37,825 nt of DNA, taken from Planctomycetia bacterium (lineage in GTDB: Bacteria; Planctomycetota; Planctomycetia; Pirellulales; JACPPG01). Every line of letters starts with the position of its first letter. The stretch's first letter is position 1. Shown in pieces: positions 25,635-34,400 of the stretch. The DNA is taken from assembly GCA_016191115.1 (NCBI GenBank), contig JACPPG010000021.1:1-37825 (forward strand). The letters run 5' to 3'. A program made the position numbers and the translations under genes. The notes under the pieces are model-generated. The model saw nothing but the letters and a program-made list of their open reading frames with translations. It was not told the DNA's origin and searched no databases.

Positions 25635-27686
25635 CTAGTTGTTGAATAAGTCTAGCAGATCAGAGAAGTCCTTGTACCCTGCGTACGGGAGCTGAACGCG
25701 GACTACCGGGACTTCCTTCAAGCCAAGCTCGCGCGCCGCGCGAAGACGGTGGTGTCCGTCGACGAGGAACTTCATCCCATTGTACTCGACGTACTTGAGC
25801 GGATCTTTAATTCCATTTGCTGCGACGTCCGCCTTTAGTCCTTCAAATTGCGCCCGAGCAGCACCCGTCCGCACGCTGATCCGATGCGTCGGAAGAAGCG
25901 AATCTGTGGGAACGCGGGGTATGCTCGGGTCGCAGCTCGCCGTATTGTGTACCAATATGGCATCTTGCCCGACGGCGAAGGTGTGATGCTCGTCGATGGT
26001 CAGGTTGTTGACGGGGAAGCCGGAGCGGAATTCCTGCTCGATGCGGATAACGGTCCGGGGCTGTCCACCGTGGCCGATCAGCGTGTCGCCCACGCGCAGC
26101 TCGTGGGAGTTGACCCAGCGGCCCGCGAGCGACTGGCCTTGATCCTCCTTCTCGTCTAGTTCGCGCGGCGTCGTACGCTCAGCGAGGTCCCGCCCATTCA
26201 GGACCCAGAACGGATGATACACGGTCGTGCGGATTTCGCCACCGTCCGTGCGGATCGTTACGACGGGTCCCTCATAGATGTTCTCGTGTCGCGCGGCAAC
26301 GCGCCGCGGGACCCAGCGGCCCGTTCGGAAGTCGTGGGCAAGGACGAAGTCGCCTTTGGCAATTTCCGCGATCGGACGCGGACCAGTTGGCGTGGCGACA
26401 AGCGTGTCGGGTGCAAAGCACTGTATCTGGTTAAGAATCTTGAGCTGGCTGTTCCCAGCAAGCCGGGCGGCATCATCCACCGCCCCGGGGAAGGCGCCGA
26501 CCAACAGGCGGGACGCCTTGAGCTCGCCAGCCAGGCCGCGGACCCCGGCGACGACGCCGACGTAGTTGATTGTACCCAAGGCGGCGTTGCCCAGCATGCT
26601 CCAGTAGTTCCCCTCGCGGAAATCCTGGTAGGCGCTGATGAACGATTGCGTCCCTTGGTAGGCGTCGCGGGCACCCAAAGCCCCGCGCAATCCGATCCGC
26701 CCGACGGCCAACACGGCGCTGCCGCCGCCTGTCGCCGGCGTCAGGGCGAATAGCCCCACCGTGATGGCGGTCTCGCGGACCAGGCCCATCGTGAAGTCGA
26801 CCACGGCCGGCACAATCGTCTGGTCGAGCCCGGCGACCTGCCAGGCGTCCGCCTTGGCGGCGTCGAAATAGGTGCTCTCCGAAAACGTGCTGGCAACCGC
26901 GTCCCAGAATGCCAAATTGAGCGCGGCCCCGACGTTGCGGGCCTTGTTCCAGGCGTCGATCCCGGCCGACACGATGGTCGAGAACGTAAGCGGCTGCTTG
27001 GGCGGAGCCTGAAGTTTGGTCGGATCTGGGTCACCCAGATCAATCGTCCAATGGACATTGACGGGCGTGTCAACGCCGTGATCGGTGTTGACTCCCGTGT
27101 CACGATGTTCACGCGTTCCGTCTTTCTTGGACGTTACCTTCCCGGTCGCATCCTTCGTCTGCGTGACCGAGTAGACGAGCGTGTCGATAGTGGTGGTATT
27201 CGACTGCTCGGAAATATCCGGGCCGACGTAGTCGCTCACATTGAAGGTCGTCGTCTTCCCGCTTGTCGCGAATGTCTGGGTGTCCTTCTCCGTCCTCTCC
27301 GTATCAGCGTCGTATGTCGATTTATGGTAGTGCGTTCGCGTTACGAGGTTAGCCCCCGGTGCTCGCTGATCGCCGCCCGGTAGACCGATGGTATAGCCCT
27401 TGATCTCTGTGACGTAATGCCCGTACCCATTAGGAGAATCCGCGAACCATCTGTTGAAGGAGCCCGCGCGAACGGTGCGGACCGAAGTCTCATTCTGCTC
27501 AATCGTCCCCTGCTGGACGGAATACGAGCCATCCGAGCGAGGCGTTCCCGAATAGGTTCCTTCCTTTGTCGCGTTCGCGTGGAGAAGAAACTGTGTCAGG
27601 AACGTGTCAGGAACAGTGCCATTCGTCCCTGACGTTTTTACGGATGTACCGGAAACGGTGGCCGATTGGGGATGCTCGGCTGCCAT
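25635..27686 (-). CDS. Polymorphic toxin fragment: HINT domain plus ParB-like C-terminal tip
   Basis: A 683-aa frame. Residues ~35-290 are polar and Thr/Ser/Gly-rich. An Ala/Gly-rich linker with hydrophobic stretches follows (LFALTPATGGGSAVLAVGRIG). A pretoxin HINT domain begins at Cys423 (CFAPDTLVATPTG) and ends VHN at 579-581, the expected self-cleavage site. The tip (about 600-683) contains FLVDGHHRLRAARELG, a ParB/sulfiredoxin-type motif used by nuclease toxins. There is no signal peptide or Rhs/filamentous N-terminus, so as it stands the protein cannot be exported by a visible route. The first ~16 codons overlap the end of the protease gene, and the next ~15 are repeat DNA (27593-27633). 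The true 5' part seems to be lost. Whether it is expressed is uncertain. Confidence 0.72.
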   Translation of the reverse strand: MAAEHPQSATVSGTSVKTSGTNGTVPDTFLTQFLLHANATKEGTYSGTPRSDGSYSVQQGTIEQNETSVRTVRAGSFNRWFADSPNGYGHYVTEIKGYTIGLPGGDQRAPGANLVTRTHYHKSTYDADTERTEKDTQTFATSGKTTTFNVSDYVGPDISEQSNTTTIDTLVYSVTQTKDATGKVTSKKDGTREHRDTGVNTDHGVDTPVNVHWTIDLGDPDPTKLQAPPKQPLTFSTIVSAGIDAWNKARNVGAALNLAFWDAVASTFSESTYFDAAKADAWQVAGLDQTIVPAVVDFTMGLVRETAITVGLFALTPATGGGSAVLAVGRIGLRGALGARDAYQGTQSFISAYQDFREGNYWSMLGNAALGTINYVGVVAGVRGLAGELKASRLLVGAFPGAVDDAARLAGNSQLKILNQIQCFAPDTLVATPTGPRPIAEIAKGDFVLAHDFRTGRWVPRRVAARHENIYEGPVVTIRTDGGEIRTTVYHPFWVLNGRDLAERTTPRELDEKEDQGQSLAGRWVNSHELRVGDTLIGHGGQPRTVIRIEQEFRSGFPVNNLTIDEHHTFAVGQDAILVHNTASCDPSIPRVPTDSLLPTHRISVRTGAARAQFEGLKADVAANGIKDPLKYVEYNGMKFLVDGHHRLRAARELGLKEVPVVRVQLPYAGYKDFSDLLDLFNN
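27593..27633. repeat. Repeat at the toxin/protease junction
   Basis: An 11-bp unit (gtgtcaggaac) is repeated in tandem at 27593-27603 and 27604-27614. It is followed by an inverted GTCCCTGAC at 27625-27633. It lies just outside the protease stop codon and inside the 5' end of the toxin frame, where the coding sequence stops looking protein-like. Confidence 0.55.
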
Positions 27687-30600
27687 GCATCGACGGACTC
27701 AAGCGCGGCCTTCACCGCGGCTTCAAGCTGCGGATCGCGGCCGGCGCGCCAGTCGTCTGGCATGATTTCGACCGCGATATCCGGACGGACACCTTCATTT
27801 TCGATTCCCCAAGCCCCCGATGGATCATAGGCGCCGCGCGCCGGGATCTGAAGACGGCCGCCGTCGACGAGTTGCGGAGGACGGCTGGCCGCCCCATACG
27901 GGCCGATGCCGCCACCACTCGTGCGATGGCCCACGGTTGGTCCGACCTTTGCCAATTTAAACATCAATGCGAATGTCTCAGCGGCCGAGCCATTGTTCTC
28001 GTTGATAAGGAGGACCGTGGCGCCTCCATGGCGGCCGTTGATGGGTACGGCGAGATCATCGCCGTCGCGAAACAGATAATAATAGAGCGGCCGGCGCGAA
28101 AGCATCTCGATGAAGAAATCGGGAGTGATCCCCCCTCCGTTGTGGCGCTGATCGATGATCACGCCCGCCTTGCTCTGCGTGGCGAAAAATCCGCGAAGGA
28201 ACGTCTGCACGTCGGGATTTCCCCAAGTGGGGATGTGGAAATACCCAAGCTTGCCGTCCGAAAGGTCGTGCACAGCCTTCTTATTTTCGCGGGCCCAATT
28301 GGCCATTCGTAGCGACGCTTCGTCGCTCAGTGGGACGACGCGAACGGTTCGGGCAAGCGCGCCATCGGGTGTCTTACCGACCAACAGTCGCACTGGTCTC
28401 GACGCTTTGCCGCGTAGCGCGACATAGATGTTCTGTTTCGCGTCAAGCGGTTCGTCGTCGATCGCAAACAAATACTCGCCGTCCATCACTTCAGAGCCAG
28501 GCTGTGCCAAGGGTGCTCGCACCGGGCTCGATGCATCGTAGTCACCCGAGCGCAGTACGCGCTTCATCCGGTATAGTCCGTCGGACACTTCCAGATCGGC
28601 GCCCAGCAAACCGACGGGCTCGGGCTCATCGAGATTCGACGACACATCGCCACCGCCCACGCCCAGGTGGCTAACGGACACGTGGCCCAACATCCGCCGC
28701 ATGAGCACGTTGAGCTCCTCGCGCGAACGAATGCCTGGTATGAACTCGGCGTAGCGCCGCTCGATCTCCGGCCAGTCCAATCCGTGAAGCTTGGGGTCGT
28801 AGAAGAAGTCGCGCATCACGCGCCACGATTCATGGACGATCTGTCTCCACTCGCGGCCCGGGTCGACCGGAACGGGGAGAGCACCCAGCGATACCGGTCG
28901 AAGCGTGACCTTCGACCCCTGAAATGCGGCCAATCGCAGATTCGCTCCGCCTGCGCAAAGCACCGTCTTGCCGTCGCGGGATACGGAATACGTCGCGACC
29001 AGCGGAATCACCTTCTTGATTTCAGCGGGCGAGCGCAGGTCGAGGCGATGGATTGCCTGGCTCGGCGGCTGTCCCGATCCGGGCGTCGCCGGCCATTCTT
29101 CGACGACCATGTACAACACGCCGGCTTCACCCGCTGCCAACTCGGCCGGCAGGTTTCGCCTGACGTCGATGGGGACGATTCGCTCTTCGATTCCATCGAA
29201 GTCGATGGCCGTTGCGCGCCGCTCGTTCCATCTTACATCGAGGTTGGGGGCGCCGCTCGCAACGGGAGCGGGATCTCCGTCAACGAGCACGATGGCGTTC
29301 AAATGGCGAATCACCAATGGCTGCGACAGCACTGCAGACATCACGCCCCACTGGTAGTCAGCGGCTGGCGCATTCGGGCTCGACAAAAAGTACAAGTACC
29401 GACCGCTGCGATCGAACACGGGGGATTTGGCGTAGTCGTCGTCGGGCGTTACGGGATAGCTCCGGCCTGCTGCCAGATCGTACACGTAGATCCCGGGCAA
29501 TCGATTCTCGCCGTACTTGGAATAGGCCAGGTACTTTCCCTCGGGGGACCAGTTGAGCTGAAACAGTCCTTGCGCGGAGGAAACCGAGCTGTCGATCTGA
29601 CTGACGTCCCCCTTCGACAGATCCGCCAGCCAGATTCCCAATCGCTTGTCGGAAAACGAAATGTGATTGCCACTGGGCGACCAGGCCAATTCGCGATAGA
29701 ACGAGGGCCGCGGCTCGATCGCAATGGCGGTCTCTTTTCCACTTTGATTGTCGCGCACCGTGAGGACGTACTCGCCCGAGGCATCGGAAAAGTATGCCAT
29801 CCGCTTTCCGTCAGGCGAAAGGCTGGCCTCGCGCTCGGCGACGCCGGAAGATTTCGTGACGTTCGCCACCTTTCCCGTGCCGGTGTCCACCAGCAGCACG
29901 TCGCCACGGGCGCACACGACGGCTTGCTTGCCATCAGGGCCCAGCGCGACGGATTGAACCTGGGAAAGCGCGTTGACGATGCGTGGTCGCAAGGCCTGTT
30001 CGTCGCGCTCGATACCAACTTCCATGGGCCGCGCGACTTCGCTCGCCAGATCGAAGATTTGCAAACCGCCGCGACCGACCAGCACGATCGATGTCTCGTC
30101 GGCCGCCGCTTCGCGAACCCCAAAATCCCGCAGATTCGTAAGTTTGCGGGTTGCCTTGGTTGCGAGATCGTAGACATACAGGTCGAAACGCCCGTCGAGA
30201 TCGGAGAGAAAATAAACCTTCTCGCGAATCCACATCGGATCGCGCGCGTTGGACGTTTCATCGGTGACTTTTTCCACGGCCCCTGAATCGAGGTCCGCAA
30301 TCCACAAGGGGGCGCATTCGCCGCCTCGATAATGGCGAATTTCGACAAAGTAATAGTCGCGCGCCCTCGGAAGGTAAGCCATTCGTTTGCCGTCGGGCGA
30401 GAAGCATCCCGTGAATCCGCCGGGCAGCGGAAGCGGCGTCGGGATCTGGTCGCCGAGGCTCATCGTGAAGAGCCTGCTGTTCCCCTCGCGATTGGAATTG
30501 AGGAGCACTCGCGCAGAGTCGATCGTCCAACCGACTGGCAAGTCGCGGCCCGGGTGGTACGTCAACCGCCGTTCTTCACCGCCAGACTCCGTGCGAACAT

Positions 30601-30955
30601 ACACGTCGTAGACCGCCGAAGTGGGCAACGGATCGTCCGGCGACGCCGCCGCACGGCCGACAAGACGTTCGCTACGACGAAGAAAGGCAAGTTGAGCGCC
30701 ATCGGGAGAAAAGTGGGGCATCGAATCGTGCGAGGCACCCGAGGTAACGGCCTGCGCTCGTCCGCCTGAGCGCGCAACGCGCCACAGCCGGCCGCCGCAG
30801 GCAAATACGACCTGATCCTCATGGATCGTGGCCCCTTCGAGCACAAAAGGGCCGTAGAACAGCTCAGCCCCGCGCGAAGCATCCGACATCGCGAGCCGTG
30901 CGGCCCATATCGCTACCGCGGCGACAAGGCGCCTGAACCGGCAAACATTATTCAT
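27638..30955 (-). CDS. Tricorn-protease-like S41 peptidase with TolB-type propeller
   Basis: A 1105-aa protein. After a short hydrophobic N-terminus, two propeller regions follow with TolB-like repeats (MPHFSPDGAQLAFLRR, GCFSPDGKRMAYLPR, ASLSPDGKRMAYFSD, LNWSPEGKYLAYSKYG). After them come the tricorn C1-like helix segment (ESWRVMRDFFYDPKLHGLDW), a Ser-His pair in GHVSVSHLGVGG, a PDZ-like region, and the S41 core: GVIIDQRHNGGG, the nucleophile Ser990 in ENNGSAAETFAL, and Glu1054 in GIENEGVRPDI. It should be a periplasmic protease that feeds substrates through its propeller. The ATG lies inside the permease 3' end (8-bp overlap), so translation is coupled. Its partner permease suggests a role at the envelope. 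Confidence 0.9.
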   Translation of the reverse strand: MNNVCRFRRLVAAVAIWAARLAMSDASRGAELFYGPFVLEGATIHEDQVVFACGGRLWRVARSGGRAQAVTSGASHDSMPHFSPDGAQLAFLRRSERLVGRAAASPDDPLPTSAVYDVYVRTESGGEERRLTYHPGRDLPVGWTIDSARVLLNSNREGNSRLFTMSLGDQIPTPLPLPGGFTGCFSPDGKRMAYLPRARDYYFVEIRHYRGGECAPLWIADLDSGAVEKVTDETSNARDPMWIREKVYFLSDLDGRFDLYVYDLATKATRKLTNLRDFGVREAAADETSIVLVGRGGLQIFDLASEVARPMEVGIERDEQALRPRIVNALSQVQSVALGPDGKQAVVCARGDVLLVDTGTGKVANVTKSSGVAEREASLSPDGKRMAYFSDASGEYVLTVRDNQSGKETAIAIEPRPSFYRELAWSPSGNHISFSDKRLGIWLADLSKGDVSQIDSSVSSAQGLFQLNWSPEGKYLAYSKYGENRLPGIYVYDLAAGRSYPVTPDDDYAKSPVFDRSGRYLYFLSSPNAPAADYQWGVMSAVLSQPLVIRHLNAIVLVDGDPAPVASGAPNLDVRWNERRATAIDFDGIEERIVPIDVRRNLPAELAAGEAGVLYMVVEEWPATPGSGQPPSQAIHRLDLRSPAEIKKVIPLVATYSVSRDGKTVLCAGGANLRLAAFQGSKVTLRPVSLGALPVPVDPGREWRQIVHESWRVMRDFFYDPKLHGLDWPEIERRYAEFIPGIRSREELNVLMRRMLGHVSVSHLGVGGGDVSSNLDEPEPVGLLGADLEVSDGLYRMKRVLRSGDYDASSPVRAPLAQPGSEVMDGEYLFAIDDEPLDAKQNIYVALRGKASRPVRLLVGKTPDGALARTVRVVPLSDEASLRMANWARENKKAVHDLSDGKLGYFHIPTWGNPDVQTFLRGFFATQSKAGVIIDQRHNGGGITPDFFIEMLSRRPLYYYLFRDGDDLAVPINGRHGGATVLLINENNGSAAETFALMFKLAKVGPTVGHRTSGGGIGPYGAASRPPQLVDGGRLQIPARGAYDPSGAWGIENEGVRPDIAVEIMPDDWRAGRDPQLEAAVKAALESVDAWQPSIPNRPPFPVHP

Positions 30956-33386
30956 AGCGCAATACCACCATGGGGTCGACTCTCGTAGCTTTCCGCGCGG
31001 GTAGATAGATGGCCAACCACGCCACAGCCACCAGAACCAGCGGAACGAAGAGGAAAACTTGCCAATCGGTTGGGCTCCCGCCGTTCAAAAGCGGAGCGAG
31101 AAATCGCGTGACTCCAAACGCCGCGCAAATGCCTGCCGCGGCGCCAATGGCCACCAGTCTCAGCCCGCGACGGACAAGCAGCGCGATCAGGTCGCGCGGC
31201 TGCCCGCCCAGGGCCATGCGGACTCCGATCTCCAGTTGTCGGCGCGTGACGCTGTACGATACAACCCCGTACACGCCGATTACCGCCAAAAGCAGCGCGA
31301 GTCCACCCATCACCGCAAACAGGATTGCCGACATCCGCGCCGGCGCGAGCGATTGACGGGTGTGCTCTTGAATCGTGCGCAGCGGGGAGAGCGCAAGATC
31401 GTTGTTGAAGGAACGTATCGCGCTGGCGATCGGCGTCAGCATCGCGTCGGCGTCGCCATTGGTTCGGATGCAGAAGGCCAGTTCGCGCGTTGGCGTCTGC
31501 GCAATCGCAAGATACACAAAATCAACGTCTTCCTCACCGAACGACCAGTATTTACTATCCTTCACGACACCGACGATCTCGACGCTTTCGCCCGGACCAC
31601 CGCTGGCCATTTTGCCCAGAGCTTCCTTCGCTCCGCCGAATCGCCGCGCTAAGGATTCATTGATGATTACGACTCGCTTGGAGAGGCGCGAGTCCTTTGT
31701 GTTAAAATCGCGGCCGGCGACAAATGGAATACCCACGGTATCGAAATAGCCCGGCGCCGCCCAATTCAGCCCGACCATGACCGAAGCGCCGGCCGTCAAA
31801 TCTTCACCGATCGGCGTCATCCCAGTATTGCTGCTACTGCGAGACAGGGGTGGAAATCGCGATACGCTGACGCTCTCGACGCCCGGCAGTTCTCCAATGC
31901 GCTTGAGGAAATCATCAACGAACTGATTGGTTCGCTGCATCGAGTATCCGTAAATGGTCAAGTCCGTGTCGAAGATGACCATCCGTTCGGTTTCGAAGCC
32001 AGGATCGAGCGTCTGAGCGCGCCGAAGTCCCCTGACAAACAAGCCCGCCGAGATCATTAGCACAACCGCCAACGCGAACTGCGCGGCTACCAACACGTTG
32101 CGCACCCGAGCGCTGCCAAAATCGCCGCCCGGCTCCTGGCTTTTGAGGGGAGCGATCAGGTCGGGCCGGGACATTTGCCAGGCCGGCGCCAGGCCGAATA
32201 GAATTCCGGCCACTACGGAGGCCAGCAGCGTGAATGCCAGGACTCGATAGTCGAGACTCGAGCCCAGCACAATTCCTCGCGGCCCGTCGGGCAACAGAAC
32301 CTTGTAAAGCTCGAACGCCCACAGCGTCAGCAACAGCGCCAGCCCGCCGGCAAGGATGGCGACGAAAACGCTTTCGACCAGCAACTGGCGAACGATCCGC
32401 CAACGGCTTGCGCCAATCGCCATGCGGATCGCGATCTCGCGTCGGCGTACCGTCGCTCGGGCCAATTGCAGCGCCGCCGTGCTGGAACAACTCAGCAATA
32501 GGAGCAAGAGCACGACCACGCCCGCCAACGCTACAAGCTGCCCGACCCCTTCGGCAATCGACACGGGGATGCCTGTGAACGGGGCCGCCGAGAAGGACAT
32601 GAATTCATTGCTCTGCGGAAACTCGGCGGCAAGCTGGCGGGAAATGTCAGCCAAGTCTTTATTGGCTTGTTCGATACTCGCCCCGGGGCGAATGCGGGCA
32701 AACGGATCCATCCAAGAATGATTTCGCTGGACCCGTTGCGAGGGAATATCCGGGCGAATTTCGTCCAACATCGTCGTCGAGGCCCACAAGATAGGCTGCA
32801 CTACCGCCATCTGGCCGGTAAAGCTCTGCGGCATGACGCCCACGACCTTGAAGTCGTGGCCGTTCATCCGCATTGTCTTGCCGAGGACGTCGGGGCTTCC
32901 TTGGAATTTGTCCTGCCAATAGGCGTATCCAAGCACTACGACCGGTTGCGAGCCGGGGGTGTCGTTGTCGCCTGCATGAAACACGTCGCCCAAGAGCGCC
33001 TTGCGGCCGAGCACGTCGAAGAAATTCGGCGATACCATCGCGCCCTCGGCCAACTCGCTCGTCCCTTCCGATCGAATGCTAAGCTTCGCGTCCGCGGCAA
33101 CCGCCACGTCCAACGTCGTCGACCGGTCGCGAAGATCCACGTAGTTCGGATAAGAAATCCCCTCGGAGGGGCGTTCGGCTCCCACTCGATTCGTGAGAAT
33201 CGTCACGAGCGTCTCCGGCGAATCCACGTCCACGGCGTGCAAGAGCGACGCGTTAATCAGACTGAACGCGGTCGTCGTTGGCCCGATGCCCAGCGCCAGG
33301 CAGCCGATGAGCACGGCCGAAAACCCCGGATTGTTGCGCACCAGACGCGCCGCCTGCCGGATGTCCTGCCACCAGGAGTCCCACAT
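30948..33386 (-). CDS. ADOP-type ABC permease (duplicated FtsX/MacB)
   Basis: An 812-aa permease. The N-terminus MWDSWWQDIRQAARLVRNNPGFSAVLIGCLALGIGPTTTAFSLINASLLHAV is the ADOP signature. Two MacB-type periplasmic domains and two FtsX domains alternate: the first FtsX near 270-410 (LVALAGVVVLLLLLLSCSSTAALQLARATVRRREIAIRMAIGASRWRIVRQLLVES) and the second at the C-terminus (GLALLLAVIGVYGVVSYSVTRRQLEIGVRMALGGQPRDLIALLVRRG). About eight membrane segments are expected. Such permeases act as mechanotransmitters that export or extract lipoproteins or small molecules with a MacB-type ATPase, here the next gene upstream. It starts 42 bases after the ATPase stop and overlaps the protease start. Confidence 0.92.
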   Translation of the reverse strand: MWDSWWQDIRQAARLVRNNPGFSAVLIGCLALGIGPTTTAFSLINASLLHAVDVDSPETLVTILTNRVGAERPSEGISYPNYVDLRDRSTTLDVAVAADAKLSIRSEGTSELAEGAMVSPNFFDVLGRKALLGDVFHAGDNDTPGSQPVVVLGYAYWQDKFQGSPDVLGKTMRMNGHDFKVVGVMPQSFTGQMAVVQPILWASTTMLDEIRPDIPSQRVQRNHSWMDPFARIRPGASIEQANKDLADISRQLAAEFPQSNEFMSFSAAPFTGIPVSIAEGVGQLVALAGVVVLLLLLLSCSSTAALQLARATVRRREIAIRMAIGASRWRIVRQLLVESVFVAILAGGLALLLTLWAFELYKVLLPDGPRGIVLGSSLDYRVLAFTLLASVVAGILFGLAPAWQMSRPDLIAPLKSQEPGGDFGSARVRNVLVAAQFALAVVLMISAGLFVRGLRRAQTLDPGFETERMVIFDTDLTIYGYSMQRTNQFVDDFLKRIGELPGVESVSVSRFPPLSRSSSNTGMTPIGEDLTAGASVMVGLNWAAPGYFDTVGIPFVAGRDFNTKDSRLSKRVVIINESLARRFGGAKEALGKMASGGPGESVEIVGVVKDSKYWSFGEEDVDFVYLAIAQTPTRELAFCIRTNGDADAMLTPIASAIRSFNNDLALSPLRTIQEHTRQSLAPARMSAILFAVMGGLALLLAVIGVYGVVSYSVTRRQLEIGVRMALGGQPRDLIALLVRRGLRLVAIGAAAGICAAFGVTRFLAPLLNGGSPTDWQVFLFVPLVLVAVAWLAIYLPARKATRVDPMVVLRYE

Positions 33387-33428
33387 GGTTATTGGTTCTC
33401 GTCGAATGGAAGGGTTGTGCGCCTAGAT

Positions 33429-34175
33429 TCAGCCTGCGTTGGAGCGATCGTCTACCACACGGCCGTCGAGCAGGTCGACGATGCGTCGTGCGTAATTAAT
33501 GTAGCGCGGGTCGTGCGTGACCATGCAAATAGTGGCGCCCCCCTGGTGCAAGGTGGACAGCAGGCGCATGATCGATTCGGCGTTCTTCGAATCGAGATTG
33601 CCAGTGGGCTCATCGGCCAACAGGATGTGCGGCGAGACAGCCAGCACCCGAGCCACGGCCGCACGCTGCTGCTGACCGCCAGACAATTGCGAAGGATAGT
33701 GCCGCGCGCGGTGCGACATTTCCACGCGCTCGAGCGCCTCTTGCACCCGACGCGTGCGATCCGCCTTTCGCATCGACTGGTACGTGAGCGGCAGATCGAC
33801 GTTTTGCTCGACCGTCAAGTCGCCGATCAGGTTGAAGTTCTGAAAGATGAACCCGATCTTCTTATTGCGCAGCCTGGCGCGCTCGGGCTGGCTTAGCGTT
33901 GTCACCACGTCACCGTCGAGCGTGTAATTTCCCGCTGTGGGCGAATCGAGCAAGCCGAGGATCGACAGCAGCGTAGTCTTGCCGCAGCCGCTAGGCCCGG
34001 ACACGGCCACGAACTCGCCGCGGTTGATCGTCAGGTCGACGTCGACCAACGCGCGCGTCTCGACGTCCTCCACGGCGAAAACTTTGCTGACTTTTTCCAG
34101 CCGAATGACTTGTGCCGGCCGCGACTGCAAATCCGATTGCGGTGCTCGAGTCGGTTGCGGAGTCGATTGCTTCAT
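33429..34175 (-). CDS. MacB/LolD-type ABC transporter ATPase
   Basis: A 248-aa ATPase with Walker A GPSGCGKTT, Q-loop FIFQNFNLI, signature LSGGQQQR, Walker B ILLADEPTGNLD and switch MVTHD. The LxDxDLxINxGEFVAVSGPSGCGKTTLL arrangement and the EPTGNLDSK ending place it in the MacB/LolD/FtsE branch that energises FtsX-like permeases. A GTG at 34187 is an alternative start; neither has a strong ribosome binding site. Residues before VIRLEKVSKVF are a polar leader. It is the first gene after the sigma-54 promoter at 34257-34272 and precedes the permease by 42 bp. Confidence 0.93.
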   Translation of the reverse strand: MKQSTPQPTRAPQSDLQSRPAQVIRLEKVSKVFAVEDVETRALVDVDLTINRGEFVAVSGPSGCGKTTLLSILGLLDSPTAGNYTLDGDVVTTLSQPERARLRNKKIGFIFQNFNLIGDLTVEQNVDLPLTYQSMRKADRTRRVQEALERVEMSHRARHYPSQLSGGQQQRAAVARVLAVSPHILLADEPTGNLDSKNAESIMRLLSTLHQGGATICMVTHDPRYINYARRIVDLLDGRVVDDRSNAG

Positions 34176-34256
34176 CGAGTCGTTCACGGGTCGGGCTCTT
34201 GCGGCGTCGTTTTGGAATCGCGGACTAGTTCTTGGTGACAACCTCGCTGGGATGAT

Positions 34257-34272
34257 TGCAATCGGCGTGCCA
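34257..34272 (-). promoter_or_regulatory. Sigma-54 (-24/-12) promoter for the ABC/protease operon
   Basis: On the minus strand the sequence reads TGGCACG-CCGA-TTGCA, with a C before it and an A after. This equals the sigma-54 consensus at every defined base: GG at 34271-34270 and GC at 34259-34258 with exactly ten bases between. It lies 82 bases before the ATPase ATG, in the only large gap of the block, and the activator gene of the same block is an NtrC-type regulator. Confidence 0.88.
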
Positions 34273-34356
34273 GGTCGATCCTCTTTGAACAAGTAGCGAA
34301 ATCGTCGTGACAGTCGACGGGTCGCGCCGTGGGCAAGGAGCAACTACGTTCGCAAT

Positions 34357-34374
34357 TGGGATACTGGCGTCCCA
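34357..34374. promoter_or_regulatory. Candidate activator-binding palindrome
   Basis: TGGGA and TCCCA arms separated by eight bases lie about 85 bases upstream of the -24 element, the usual distance for an NtrC-type enhancer site. The match is short and it could be chance. Confidence 0.35.
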
Positions 34375-34400
34375 TTAGCGAGCGCCGCAGAGACGGCCGT

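Noticed and set aside
28667..30286. Plus-strand 539-codon frame opposite the protease
   Set aside because: Antisense to a protease with clear S41 motifs; long antisense frames are expected in high-GC DNA.
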